Program-made: the position numbers and the translations under genes
Notes under the pieces: model-generated
The model's input: the letters and a program-made list of their open reading frames with translations, nothing else
The model's database searches: none
Told to the model about the DNA's origin: nothing
Origin: a virus
DNA: 29,270 nucleotides
Strand: one strand, 5' to 3'
IMG/VR virus record: IMGVR_UViG_3300037189_017202
Coordinates: 1-29,270 of that record
In this document: positions 5,768 through 13,607 of the stretch, in pieces
How positions within the stretch are numbered: the stretch's first letter is position 1
Layout: each line of letters starts with the position of its first letter

Positions 5768-6837
5768 GTGATCGTCCCCACCGTCGGTAGCGCGCCGGTG
5801 CCCGGTACGACGTTCGCGGACGGGACGGTGATCGTGTAGTCGGTGACACCGGCCGCGTTGCCCACTGCGGTCCGAATCTGCGAGAGCAACACGGTTCCGC
5901 GGCCCGCTCCGTCGCCCGGCTCGGCGACGCGCCGGAGTAGGTCGTCGAGCTCGGACGTCGCCGCCGCGCGCGTGTCCGCCGTGTTGGGCACAAGCGAGAT
6001 CGTGAACGGCACCGGGAGATCGGTCGGTGCCACGACCTCGACATAGGCCGTCGTGGGACGCTCCGCCGCGATGATCGCAGCCACGGCGGAGATGTCGCCG
6101 CCGCTCGGGAACCCGACCTCGCCGGTGTCGGGGTCGTCGAGGACGAATCTCACTACCACGGTACCGAGCCCGAGCTCGTGGCGGTAGACCCACGCGCGCG
6201 TGACACCCGGCGCGCGCAGCGTCCACCCGATGTAGTCCTGATCCGACCCGCCGGTCGGAGGCTGGCGCAGCCGCAGCAGCAGCCGCTCGCGGACCTCCTC
6301 GGTGTTTTCCTCGGAGGCACCGCCGGTCATGCCGCCGGTGGCGACCACGCCGGTCGCCGCCACGCCGAGCACCGGTGACTCGAAGGTGAGTGTGGTGCCG
6401 GCGGGGATGTTCGCTGTGGTGCCGGCGATCAACGCGATCAGTGGGAGCGTCGCCGTTCCGCCGCCGCTGATCGTCTGCCCGGTCACCACCCGGTACGCGG
6501 TGGCTTCGTCGAGCCGGATGATCGTACCGGCCGGGATCAGGGTTCCGTTGGTGCCCGTCGCGGTGAAGTTGCCAGTGGCGAACGCCGCCGGCGTCGGCGT
6601 GATCCCGAACATCGCCGCAATGCGCAGTAGAAACTCGCGCTCTGCGGTCTGTGCGAAGAGCTGCAGGGCCAGCCATCGGAGATAGCCGTGCAATTCGTGG
6701 ACTGCACCGGCCCATACGGCGCCGAGCACGTCGACCATGGCGCGGCGCAGGAGCGGGCCTGCGATCGAGAGCCGGCCGCGCAGGTCGGCACGGATCCGCG
6801 TCACCAGCTCGCTGAGTGTGGGTCGGGCGAACGGCAC
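5758..6837 (-). CDS. Baseplate J-like protein (Mu gp47 family)
   Basis: This encodes 359 residues from GTG 6837 (MPFARPTLSELVTRIRADL...). The features of the baseplate J family are present: a helical N-terminus, the middle segment with FTATGTNGTLIPAGTII and TANIPAGTTLTF, then TGGASEENTEEVRERLLLRLRQPPTGGS and D.DYIGWTLRAPGVTRAWV. In contractile tails J/gp47 is the wedge protein related to T4 gp6. The start has only a G-run next to it and no spaced Shine-Dalgarno. It lies 8 bases after a conserved TGATCCT element, suggesting leaderless or near-leaderless expression. The gp48-like gene overlaps its end. Confidence 0.9.
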   Translation of the reverse strand: MPFARPTLSELVTRIRADLRGRLSIAGPLLRRAMVDVLGAVWAGAVHELHGYLRWLALQLFAQTAEREFLLRIAAMFGITPTPAAFATGNFTATGTNGTLIPAGTIIRLDEATAYRVVTGQTISGGGTATLPLIALIAGTTANIPAGTTLTFESPVLGVAATGVVATGGMTGGASEENTEEVRERLLLRLRQPPTGGSDQDYIGWTLRAPGVTRAWVYRHELGLGTVVVRFVLDDPDTGEVGFPSGGDISAVAAIIAAERPTTAYVEVVAPTDLPVPFTISLVPNTADTRAAATSELDDLLRRVAEPGDGAGRGTVLLSQIRTAVGNAAGVTDYTITVPSANVVPGTGALPTVGTITWV

Positions 6838-6873
6838 ACCCCGTCAGGATCACGCGGGGGCTCGCGTGGTCAA
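6838..6873 (-). promoter_or_regulatory. Repeated promoter-like element upstream of baseplate J
   Basis: Reading the minus strand: TTGACC at 6873-6868, 15 bases, TGATCCT at 6852-6846, GACGGGGT, then the GTG start. It fills the 43-base gap after the beta-helix gene's stop. Three other gaps carry the same element with 14-base spacing. A sigma-70-type -10 at 17-18 bases from TTGACC would be TCCTGA, a poor match to TATAAT, and would put the start of transcription next to the start codon. Confidence 0.6.
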
Positions 6874-6880
6874 GCTGCCG

Positions 6881-8266
6881 CTACGGCGCGACGGCGCAGC
6901 CGACCGGCGCGGGTCCCACGTTGCCCTCGATCACCAGCGGGCCGAGCGGGCTGTCATGGCAGCGCACCGGCGCTGAGCTTGAGCTGTGGCGGTACGTGGT
7001 CCGGCCCGCGCCGATGTACGCGCCCGAGATCTCGAGGCTCGAGTGCAGCGGCCCGGTCGTGCGCAGGTCGCTCACCGTCGTGTCGGAGATCAGCGCGCCG
7101 ATCCCCTCGATCGTGACGGCCGCCATCCCCGCGCCGCCGGTGTACTCGAGATCGACGTCGGATATCGTCGTGTCCGCCACGCCGCGCAGCTGGATCGCGT
7201 GGTAGGTGCCGTGCTGCTGGATCGTGACGCCATCGATCCGAATGCCGGTCGGTCCGGTCTCTCGTCGCTCGATAGAGATGACCGGTCCGCCATTGCTGTA
7301 TCGCCGGATGATGCCACCGCTGATGACCGTCTGGGTCGACGCTTTCCGCACCATGATCACCGGGTCGCCGCCGGGGATGTCGAAGTCAAAGTTGTTGTTC
7401 CGCAGCGCGAGGTTCGAGACCTCGGCAAGGTCGACGCCCCGACCCTCGAAGTGGTTGAGTTCGAACGTCACGCCATGCCCGCGCACAACCTGGACGTTGA
7501 GCTCGCCTTCCTCGGCGATGCCGCAGCGGATGAACCGGTTTCCGCGGACGACCAGATTCCGGACGAGCCACGGCGCGCCCACCTGGTCGCCCTCACCATC
7601 GAGAGCCTGGTCGCCGGCGCAGATCTCGTTGCCCTCGACGAACGCGTCCTCGGTGCCCGAGTGCCACGTCCAGCCGCTGCGCGCGCACACCATTCGGTTG
7701 CCGATGAGCACGGTCCCCGTGCTGATCAGGTCTGGGGTGTAGCCAACGCCATGGATGCAGTCACCTCGCTTCTCGCCGACGCGCGGCGGGAAGTTGAAGC
7801 GCGACCGCTCGATCCGCACGCGGTCGGCACCGACCCAGAACAGCAGCCGGCTGTGCTCGTTCGTGCTGCGGAACCCGTCGCCGTCGAGCTCGACGCGATC
7901 AAGCGCGAACCCGTCGCCAACACACAGCCCGCTGATGTCGTCGCGGCCGGCGTCGCCGCGGAACGCCACGCGCGCGCCCGGCATCCCGTAGACGCGGAAC
8001 TCGCCAGCGCCGCCGGGCATGGTCAACAGGCAGTTGCCGCGCGGCCCGGTGGGGACGTCTACGTGGTAGACGCCCGGAGCCTCGCGCAGGTTGACGCAGC
8101 CGGCCTCGGTCATCGAGCGCTGTAGCGCGGCGCGGTCGTCGAGCCCGTCGTCCGGGATGCCGCCGAACGCGGTGATCGACGGACACGTGGTCGCCGCCTC
8201 GGCGGTGAGAGGGTGGTACAGCATTGCAGCGGCCAGGACCGCCAGCGATGTGGTGAGGGTGCGCAT
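6881..8266 (-). CDS. Secreted right-handed beta-helix protein (pectate-lyase-like fold)
   Basis: This encodes 461 residues from ATG 8266. The N-terminus (MRTLTTSLAVLAAAMLYHPL, ending TAEA) is a classical Sec signal peptide with cleavage predicted after AEA near residue 24. The start of the mature part (FGGIPDDGLDDRAALQRSM.EAGCVNLREAPGVYHV) is the usual entry of a beta-helix of the pectate-lyase/polygalacturonase type. Many short turns follow, such as LVVRGNRFIRCGI, LALRNNNFDF and TTISDVDLEYTGG. Such folds occur in polysaccharide lyases, hydrolases and phage tailspikes. The gene lies inside the baseplate operon between gp45 and gp47, yet a virion spike should not have a signal peptide. It may therefore be a cargo enzyme or adhesin. 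Catalytic residues cannot be assigned by eye. Confidence 0.7.
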   Translation of the reverse strand: MRTLTTSLAVLAAAMLYHPLTAEAATTCPSITAFGGIPDDGLDDRAALQRSMTEAGCVNLREAPGVYHVDVPTGPRGNCLLTMPGGAGEFRVYGMPGARVAFRGDAGRDDISGLCVGDGFALDRVELDGDGFRSTNEHSRLLFWVGADRVRIERSRFNFPPRVGEKRGDCIHGVGYTPDLISTGTVLIGNRMVCARSGWTWHSGTEDAFVEGNEICAGDQALDGEGDQVGAPWLVRNLVVRGNRFIRCGIAEEGELNVQVVRGHGVTFELNHFEGRGVDLAEVSNLALRNNNFDFDIPGGDPVIMVRKASTQTVISGGIIRRYSNGGPVISIERRETGPTGIRIDGVTIQQHGTYHAIQLRGVADTTISDVDLEYTGGAGMAAVTIEGIGALISDTTVSDLRTTGPLHSSLEISGAYIGAGRTTYRHSSSSAPVRCHDSPLGPLVIEGNVGPAPVGCAVAP

Positions 8267-8304
8267 CGGCGCCCATGCTGGTGTGCGCCCACGATGCGTG
8301 TCAA
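8267..8304 (-). promoter_or_regulatory. Possible promoter of the beta-helix gene
   Basis: A perfect TTGACA (8304-8299) lies 32 bases before the ATG at 8266. That is nearly the same distance (29-31 bases) as in the four genes with the conserved element. The TGATCCT part is absent here, so this may be a related promoter with separate regulation or a chance hexamer. ATG 8314 upstream would place TTGACA inside the reading frame, but it would also bury the signal peptide, so 8266 is preferred. Confidence 0.35.
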
Positions 8305-8340
8305 CAAAGCTCACTGAGGCTACATCGCCCGCGGTGTGCG

Positions 8341-8901
8341 TCAGCCGCGCAGCGACGGCGTGCCCGACACCGCCGGCGCGCCGCCGCTCAGCCCAGTAAC
8401 CGGCCCGCCGCCGCCGCCGCCGGGCGCGACGAACGTTCCCGGCCCGTGCGTGTGCCCGTCGTACTCGCTCTTGCGCACGAGCGGCGAGAGGGTGCCGCCG
8501 GGCTCGCGCACGTTCACCGCCTTACCCGCCGCCGGCTGCACCTCGATGGTGCCGTCTGGGAGCATGATGATCTTGGCCGAGCTCGTCGGGCTGTAGACGG
8601 TAACCGTCCCGGGCTCACCGCCGGTCGGCGCGCCGCGGCGGTCCGACACCGCGATCACGAGACCGAGCCCGCGGTAGCCGTTGGGGAACACCACGACGGC
8701 CTCAGCGCCGACCGCGGGGACGGCGCGAAAGCCGACCGGCTGGAAGTGCTCAAGCCCGTCTTCGCCCTCGACGGGCTCGCCGGACATCACGCTGAGCTGG
8801 ACCTTTTGCATGTCGAGCGCGTTGTTGACGAGCGTGACGGTGCCGCGCGCCACAAGGTTCGCGATCCGGTTCCGCAGCGGACGGAGAAAGGCTTCGAGCA
8901 T
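8341..8901 (-). CDS. Baseplate spike assembly protein, Mu gp45-like
   Basis: This encodes 186 residues from ATG 8901, sharing one base with the gpP-like stop (TGATG) and preceded by GGAGG. The sequence follows the Mu gp45/P2 gpV-type spike pattern: an N-terminal helix (FLRPLRNRIANLVARG), a QLSVMSGEPVEGEDGLEHFQPVGF OB-like domain, and a beta-helix segment (SSAKIIMLPDGTIEV). Near the C-terminus GHTHG at 149-153 gives an H-x-H pair of the kind that binds metal at membrane-piercing spike tips. A glycine run (161-166) and a flexible tail end the protein. The beta-helix gene follows 75 bases downstream, with nothing else recognisable in that gap. Confidence 0.85.
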   Translation of the reverse strand: MLEAFLRPLRNRIANLVARGTVTLVNNALDMQKVQLSVMSGEPVEGEDGLEHFQPVGFRAVPAVGAEAVVVFPNGYRGLGLVIAVSDRRGAPTGGEPGTVTVYSPTSSAKIIMLPDGTIEVQPAAGKAVNVREPGGTLSPLVRKSEYDGHTHGPGTFVAPGGGGGGPVTGLSGGAPAVSGTPSLRG

Positions 8902-9971
8902 CAGCGGCCTCCGCCGGCGAGCTCTTTCCACTGACCGGCTCCGGTCGCCGACTTGACCGTTGCCGTCGGCTCTGGCGCGAACGCGTCGGGCCGCACGAGC
9001 GCCAACGTTGTCACCTCGCCAGCGTCGTCGACAGAATAGTCGACTTGGGAGATCAGCATGTCGCCGTCGATGCCGATGTAGGGGATCCGCGCGAGCGTGA
9101 TCAGGTTCGGCGCCCAGAGCGCGCGCCCGCCGATTGGCTGCCTCCAGCCGCGGACGATCGCGGTGACCCGCTCAGACCGCGCGGCGCGGATGCGCGCCTC
9201 CCAATCCGCTCGCCGGCGAGCATCAGCGTTGCTCAGTCCGTCGCCGCGCAGGTATTGCACGCGGTTGGTACGGCGCACGCCGAGATCGCGCGCTACCGCC
9301 CTGGTGCTCGTCGCCGCCCCGGACGCCTCATCCGTGCCCGCGACCTGAGACAGCATCACGTATCGGCTGTAACGCTGCGAGGCGTCGTAGTCGATCTCTG
9401 CGTCGACCAGGTTCTCCCCCTCGATCAGGGACGCCGCGCGCGCAGAGCCCGAGCGCGTGATCAACACGTCGCCCCGTCCGTCGGACACCAGCAACACCTC
9501 TTGGTCGCGCGCGACCGCGCTGATCGCCTCGAACACGGTGTCGCCGGGGGCGACGGAGATCCTTGCGATCTTCGGCAGCGTGATCCCCGCATCGACCCTC
9601 ACCCCGACGCCGAACGGCGCTGCTAGCCGGCGCGCGAAATCGTCGAGCGTGATGTTGCGGTACGTCCACTCCGTCAGGTCGGCGCTGTTCGCGACCAGCT
9701 CGCCGGCGCGATCAATCCCGGTGTATGGGAGGTCCGGCGCGCTGAGTCGCTTGCGGCGCTTCTCGACGAACCCCGTGATGACGGGCTCGCCGTCGATCTC
9801 GATGCGGCACTCATCCTCCTCGGCGATCGCCCACGGGATCTCCTGCTGCGCCCATCGATCGTTGGCGAGCAGCGCGAAGGAACCGGCGAGCGTCTCGATC
9901 GAGCGCGTCACTTGGATGCTCCGCCAGCCGCCATAGCGCCGGCCGTTCGCGATCAGCTGCAGATCAGCCAT
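8901..9971 (-). CDS. Baseplate hub protein, Mu gpP-like (gp44)
   Basis: This encodes 356 residues from ATG 9971, overlapping the upstream gene by 8 bases. It starts with LQLIANGRRYGGWRSIQVTRSIETLAGSFAL, the usual opening of the Mu gpP family of contractile-tail hub proteins. EIDGEPVITGFVEK then matches the beta-barrel, and SVAPGDTVFEAISAVARDQEVLLVSDGRGDVLIT the central domain. These proteins form the trimeric hub that holds the spike (gp45), whose gene follows directly with TGATG coupling. Length and order agree with Mu-type tails. Confidence 0.85.
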   Translation of the reverse strand: MADLQLIANGRRYGGWRSIQVTRSIETLAGSFALLANDRWAQQEIPWAIAEEDECRIEIDGEPVITGFVEKRRKRLSAPDLPYTGIDRAGELVANSADLTEWTYRNITLDDFARRLAAPFGVGVRVDAGITLPKIARISVAPGDTVFEAISAVARDQEVLLVSDGRGDVLITRSGSARAASLIEGENLVDAEIDYDASQRYSRYVMLSQVAGTDEASGAATSTRAVARDLGVRRTNRVQYLRGDGLSNADARRRADWEARIRAARSERVTAIVRGWRQPIGGRALWAPNLITLARIPYIGIDGDMLISQVDYSVDDAGEVTTLALVRPDAFAPEPTATVKSATGAGQWKELAGGGR

Positions 9972-11184
9972 CGCTCAAGACCTTGAAGGTGCCGGCCATA
10001 AACCCAGGATGCCGCACCCCGTTGCGCGCGATCACATCCTCCTCGGCATCCACCGCGCCGTACAGCTGGTAGGCGAGCAGCAATGACGGTACCTGCGTCC
10101 GCCGCTCGACCTCGACGACGCGCGCGAAGATCGCGTTCCCGGGAACCTGACGCAGGAGCTCGGCGCGCAGCATGACGAGCTGCGGATAGGTGGCGTCGTC
10201 GGCGCCATCGATCTGCTCGTCGAGCTGGCCGACTACGACGTCGCGCGCCGACGTCGCCGCCTCGATCGAGGCGAACGTAGCGAGAGGCAGCAGCCGGGCC
10301 GCCTCGGTCGCGAACGTCTGCCGGATCGCGCCGGTGAGCGCCACCTGGTTGACGCGCTCGCGCGAGCGCGTCGCGGTAACGCCGATCACCGCGACCCCGA
10401 GGCTCACGGCGTACGACGCGGACAGCGCCGCGGCGACCGCCCCCGGCGTGTCCTGGATGGCGCCGAGCATCCCGGTGATCGCATCCCGGATCGCGTCGAC
10501 CGCGCCGTTCGGCGTGCGCGCTAGAACGTCGGCGTCGTCCGTGATCGTGCGGAGCTTGCCGCCCAGCTCGGCGAGCTCCTGCGCGGTCGTCGCCAGCGGG
10601 GACAGCGCCGCCTCGAGGGCCGCCGCCGCGGACGTGATCGCCGTCGACGCGCTCTCCAGGGCGAACGACGGCATCCCTGACACGTCGTAGCGCTCGGCGA
10701 GCGCGGCGGATGAGGCCGTCGTGGCCTCATCCGCCGCCGCCGCGACCGCGCCCACGGGATCCGCCACGATCTCCGGCACCGGCCGCTGCGACGGCGCCTC
10801 GGCGAAGTCGAGGGTAAACCTCGCCATCCCGCCGTCCGCCGTCGATGTCGAGACGGTGTACGGCCCGCTCACCGCGGTTTTGGTCCCGTACTGTGGATGT
10901 CGCAGCTCGCCGGGCCCCGCCGCCTCGAGGGCGTCGCACAGCGCGTCTCGCTGCGCGAGGTAGTTGTCTCCGATAACGTAGGCCGAGAACGTGAACGAGC
11001 GCGGGAGCTTCCCCTGCGCGTCGTCGACAAACGGGTCATCCCGGAATGGGAACGTGATCACGTTGCGGCGGCGCCCACCGGTGCGCTCGTCGCCATCGAC
11101 GAAAAACGGCACCCCGCGGAATGATCCGCCGATGAACTGCCGGCCGTTGATCGTAACCCTTCCAAGTTTGCCGCGCCACGTCAT
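9964..11184 (-). CDS. Tail/DNA-circularisation protein N family (Mu gpN/gp43-like)
   Basis: This encodes 406 residues from ATG 11184, overlapping the tape-measure stop by 4 bases. Residues about 10-135 (RQFIGGSFRGVPFFVDG.....NVITFPFRDDPFVDDAQGK.P..FTFSAYVIGDNYLAQRDAL..ALEAAGPGEL.HPQYGT) match the DNA_circ_N family. Mu gpN is named for a DNA-circularisation activity but acts structurally near the tail tip. The remainder is Ala-rich and helical (ITSAAAALEAALSPLATTAQELAELGGKL...). Position between tape measure and gpP hub is conserved in Mu-like phages. Confidence 0.85.
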   Translation of the reverse strand: MTWRGKLGRVTINGRQFIGGSFRGVPFFVDGDERTGGRRRNVITFPFRDDPFVDDAQGKLPRSFTFSAYVIGDNYLAQRDALCDALEAAGPGELRHPQYGTKTAVSGPYTVSTSTADGGMARFTLDFAEAPSQRPVPEIVADPVGAVAAAADEATTASSAALAERYDVSGMPSFALESASTAITSAAAALEAALSPLATTAQELAELGGKLRTITDDADVLARTPNGAVDAIRDAITGMLGAIQDTPGAVAAALSASYAVSLGVAVIGVTATRSRERVNQVALTGAIRQTFATEAARLLPLATFASIEAATSARDVVVGQLDEQIDGADDATYPQLVMLRAELLRQVPGNAIFARVVEVERRTQVPSLLLAYQLYGAVDAEEDVIARNGVRHPGFMAGTFKVLSDG

Positions 11185-12668
11185 GGCATGTTACCCAGCT
11201 GGTGACCGAGGTTGAGGTTGACGATCGTCTCGCCGATCGTCGGCGTCGCCGACGCCCGCATCCCCTTCGGAGCGTTGGCGAAATTGACGTCGATCATCGT
11301 GCGCGAATCCCGCGCGCGCTGCGCCGCCGCGACGAACTGCGACGGAGAGAACACCGTGCCGCCACCCTCCCCGAGCTTCCGCAGCTGGTTGAGGGGGTTG
11401 ATGAAGTCGAGCACGTCACCCGCCAGATCATTGATCGTCGAGACCGCATTTACCACCTTCGACACGATCGGCCCGATGGTGTCCCACGCCGCCTCGAACA
11501 CGCGGACGATGCCATCCCATAGACCCGTGAAGAACGCGCCGAGTGGCTCCCACCCGCCAGCGATCTCCTTCGCGGCCAGCACGAGCGCGGCGAGACCGGC
11601 GAGGATCCAACCGATCGGCGTCGTGAGGATGGCAACGCCGAGCGCGACGACCGCGCTGATCAGCGGTCCGGCGATGATTGCAGCAAGCGCGATCGCCACG
11701 ACCTTCACGCCGCCGATCGATTCGACGAACTCCCCGACGTCGTCGAGCGCGCCGTTGAACACATCGGCCATCTTTTCGATCGCCGCCGGGAGCTTGCTGC
11801 CCAGGTCCGAGGCCCACTCTGCGATCCGTTCGCGATTCTCGGCGAACCACCCACGCAGTTGCTCGAGCAACTTGGCCAGCGCCGGGCCGAGCCCCTTTAC
11901 TAGCGCACCCTTGGCGCCGAGGATGGCCGCGTCGAGGTCGTCCATCGCGTCAGCAGCCTCACCGGCGGCAGAAGCGGCCCCCTCAAGCGACCCAGCGTTT
12001 GCTCTGAAGCCTTCCGTGAGTTCTCCGATACCCTTCGACCCCTTGCCGAGGAGCGGAGCGAGCGCCGCGGTTCCAACGGTTTTGGCTGCCAGGGCCGCGC
12101 GCTTCGCGGGATCTTGGATTTTGGCCATCGCGTCGGCGAGCAGGAGAAACGCTTCCTCGTTCGACTTGGTCGCCAGTAGCTGCCGCAGCAGCGCCGGCGA
12201 GACCTTCTCCAGGAAGCCCCTCATCTTGCCGGTGCCCGCGCGCGCCTGGCCGAGCGCCTGGCTGAACGCGAGCATCCCGCTATCCAGATCGGCGAACTCC
12301 GCACCGCTGCGCTTCGCCGCGAACCGCAAACCGGCGAGCGCGTCGACGCCTACGCCGAGCTTCTCGGCGGTGTCGCCGAGGTCGTCGAATTCGTCGACCA
12401 TCGATTTAAGCGCGAGCACCGCCGCGCCGATCGCGCCGGCGATCAGCAACACCTTGCCGAGCGCGTCGCCGATCGCAGAGCCGATCCCGCCGAACGCGGT
12501 GCGCATCTTGTCGAGCCCCGCGCCCTGGTCGAGCTTGCCGAACGCCTCGCGCAGATCGTCGAACGGCTTCGAGGCTGCTTTGAGCTGCTTCGCTACCGCG
12601 CTGATCCCCGCCGACGCGCGGTCGACGGTGCGCAACACGATGCTGAGAGGGACCTTCTTTTCCGCCAT
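11181..12668 (-). CDS. Tail tape measure protein
   Basis: This encodes 495 residues from ATG 12668, whose A is shared with the TGA that ends the frameshifted chaperone. The sequence is Ala/Gly/Leu-rich and helical with two strongly hydrophobic regions (about 73-90 and 322-370) flanked by amphipathic helices, as in tape measure proteins. The N-terminus (VPLSIVLRTVDRASAGISAVAKQLKAA) is typical of the family. It fixes tail length and is ejected with DNA. At roughly 0.15 nm per residue it would specify a tail of about 70-75 nm. This figure rests on a general rule, not on data from this phage. Confidence 0.9.
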   Translation of the reverse strand: MAEKKVPLSIVLRTVDRASAGISAVAKQLKAASKPFDDLREAFGKLDQGAGLDKMRTAFGGIGSAIGDALGKVLLIAGAIGAAVLALKSMVDEFDDLGDTAEKLGVGVDALAGLRFAAKRSGAEFADLDSGMLAFSQALGQARAGTGKMRGFLEKVSPALLRQLLATKSNEEAFLLLADAMAKIQDPAKRAALAAKTVGTAALAPLLGKGSKGIGELTEGFRANAGSLEGAASAAGEAADAMDDLDAAILGAKGALVKGLGPALAKLLEQLRGWFAENRERIAEWASDLGSKLPAAIEKMADVFNGALDDVGEFVESIGGVKVVAIALAAIIAGPLISAVVALGVAILTTPIGWILAGLAALVLAAKEIAGGWEPLGAFFTGLWDGIVRVFEAAWDTIGPIVSKVVNAVSTINDLAGDVLDFINPLNQLRKLGEGGGTVFSPSQFVAAAQRARDSRTMIDVNFANAPKGMRASATPTIGETIVNLNLGHQLGNMP

Positions 12669-13224
12669 CAGCGTGCTCCTGCGATCTTCACGGCCTGATC
12701 GTACCAGCGCATCAGCTCACGGGGCTCGAGCGCCCACAGCTCGGCGAGCGACCAGTGGAGCACATGGGCGATCGTCGCTATCGCGGTCTCGACTTGCTCC
12801 TGCCCCCCAGGCAGCGACCCAAAAAACCCACGGCGATCGCATTCACCTCCCCGGCGTCTTCGCCGTCGAGCTTGTCGATGATGTGCGATTCGCAGCCCGC
12901 GAGCCGCGAGGCGATCCTAAGGATCAGGTCGGCGCTGATGTCGTCCGCCTTCGCCGGCAAACGCAGACCGCGGATGTCGGCCGCGACGCCACGGCGGACC
13001 ATCAGCCGCGTGATGACCTCTCCGTCGGAGACCTTGATCGGGTAGGCGAGTTTGACCTCGCGCGGCCAGACCTCGAGGGTCTTTGGGTCCTCGCCCACGA
13101 GCTCGTGCGCGAGCGCGGCAGCGTCCGCCACCTCGGTGAGCCACTGCGCCAGCGGCTTGTCGCCGGCCGCGCGCGTCCACGCCTCGATCTGGTCGGGGTC
13201 AAGCTCCATGTCGAGCGACGACAT
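12668..13224 (-). CDS. Tail assembly chaperone, long form made by programmed -1 frameshift (GT-like)
   Basis: This is the joined reading of about 185 residues: frame 0 from ATG 13224 to the slippery run at 12820-12829, then the -1 frame to TGA at 12670-12668. The -1 extension has no start of its own and encodes about 50 residues, including HWSLAELWALEPRELMRW and ending DQAVKIAGAR. That matches the C-terminal part usual for frameshifted chaperones (E'/T), with a Trp-Ser..E...L pattern. It ends exactly on the tape-measure start with a TGATG junction. As in lambda G/GT or P2 E/E', the minor long product probably recruits the tape measure while the short one is in excess. This extension is not a stand-alone ORF and would be missed by routine calling. 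Confidence 0.8.
12778..13224 (-). CDS. Tail assembly chaperone, short form (G-like)
   Basis: This encodes 148 residues from ATG 13224, sharing one base with the tube stop (TGATG). The block KLAYPIKVSDGEVITRLMVRRGVAADIRGL matches the Phage_TAC family of Mu/P2-type tail chaperones. It lies between tube and tape measure as expected. Frame 0 ends at TAG 12780-12778 after a low-complexity basic end (GGRSKSRPR), which is what remains when ribosomes do not shift. See the long form for the -1 extension. Confidence 0.85.
   Translation of the reverse strand: MSSLDMELDPDQIEAWTRAAGDKPLAQWLTEVADAAALAHELVGEDPKTLEVWPREVKLAYPIKVSDGEVITRLMVRRGVAADIRGLRLPAKADDISADLILRIASRLAGCESHIIDKLDGEDAGEVNAIAVGFLGRCLGGRSKSRPR
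12820..12829 (-). promoter_or_regulatory. Programmed -1 ribosomal frameshift site
   Basis: On the minus strand the frame-0 codons are GTG GGT TTT TTG. Two overlapping heptamers of the X-XXY-YYZ type exist: G-GGT-TTT (12829-12823) and T-TTT-TTG (12826-12820). Shifting back one base opens a frame that continues for about 50 codons and ends on the next gene's start. A G6 run follows closely and may help or form part of a stimulatory structure, which I could not fold. Confidence 0.8.
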
Positions 13225-13592
13225 CAGGTGATCTCCTTAGCCGGGCTGGCGCCCTCGAAGCGGACGGTGATCTCTGCTTCCTCGGTGGATACGTTGCCGT
13301 CGCCCGCGTAGTAGGCCTCACGCAGGGAGATCATCTTGCCGTTACCGGCCCGCAGGGTGACGGTCGCGTTTTGCAGCGTCACCAGCGCCGCGAGATCGAG
13401 GTTGCTGCGGTCGGTGATCACGCCCTCGATGAATGCGACCTGGGGCGTCTCCTTGAATCCGTGCGTTCCGTCCGCTCCGATGATCGGCTCGCGGAGCGGG
13501 TAACCGAGGTTGTAGGTGAATGCGCCCTTGGCATCCTGAACCGTGCCGTTCGTCTTGAGCTCGATGAGCCCCGCGCGCCGTTGGTTGGCCAT
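13224..13592 (-). CDS. Tail tube protein (Mu gpM-like)
   Basis: This encodes 122 residues from ATG 13592. The segments ANQRRAGLIELKTNGTVQDAKGAFTYNLGYPLREPIIGADG and FIEGVITDRSNLDLAALVTLQNATVTLRAGNGK.ISLREAYYAGDG...EEAEITVRFEG match the Mu-type tail tube family closely, and the length is normal (about 115-120 residues). It forms the inner tube inside the contractile sheath. It follows the sheath gene after 15 bases and shares one base with the chaperone start. Confidence 0.9.
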   Translation of the reverse strand: MANQRRAGLIELKTNGTVQDAKGAFTYNLGYPLREPIIGADGTHGFKETPQVAFIEGVITDRSNLDLAALVTLQNATVTLRAGNGKMISLREAYYAGDGNVSTEEAEITVRFEGASPAKEIT

Positions 13593-13607
13593 GATCGTGC
13601 GTCCTTT

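Noticed and set aside
5768-6853. Extension of the gp48-like frame to 558 residues
   Set aside because: The upstream part overlaps the J gene completely and has Arg/His-rich shadow composition; the gp48 family has about 190-200 residues.
11212-13311. A 699-residue plus-strand open frame opposite the tape measure and chaperone
   Set aside because: It lies antisense to well identified tail genes, is rich in Ser/Pro/Arg/Ala as expected from a high-GC shadow frame, and has no motif.
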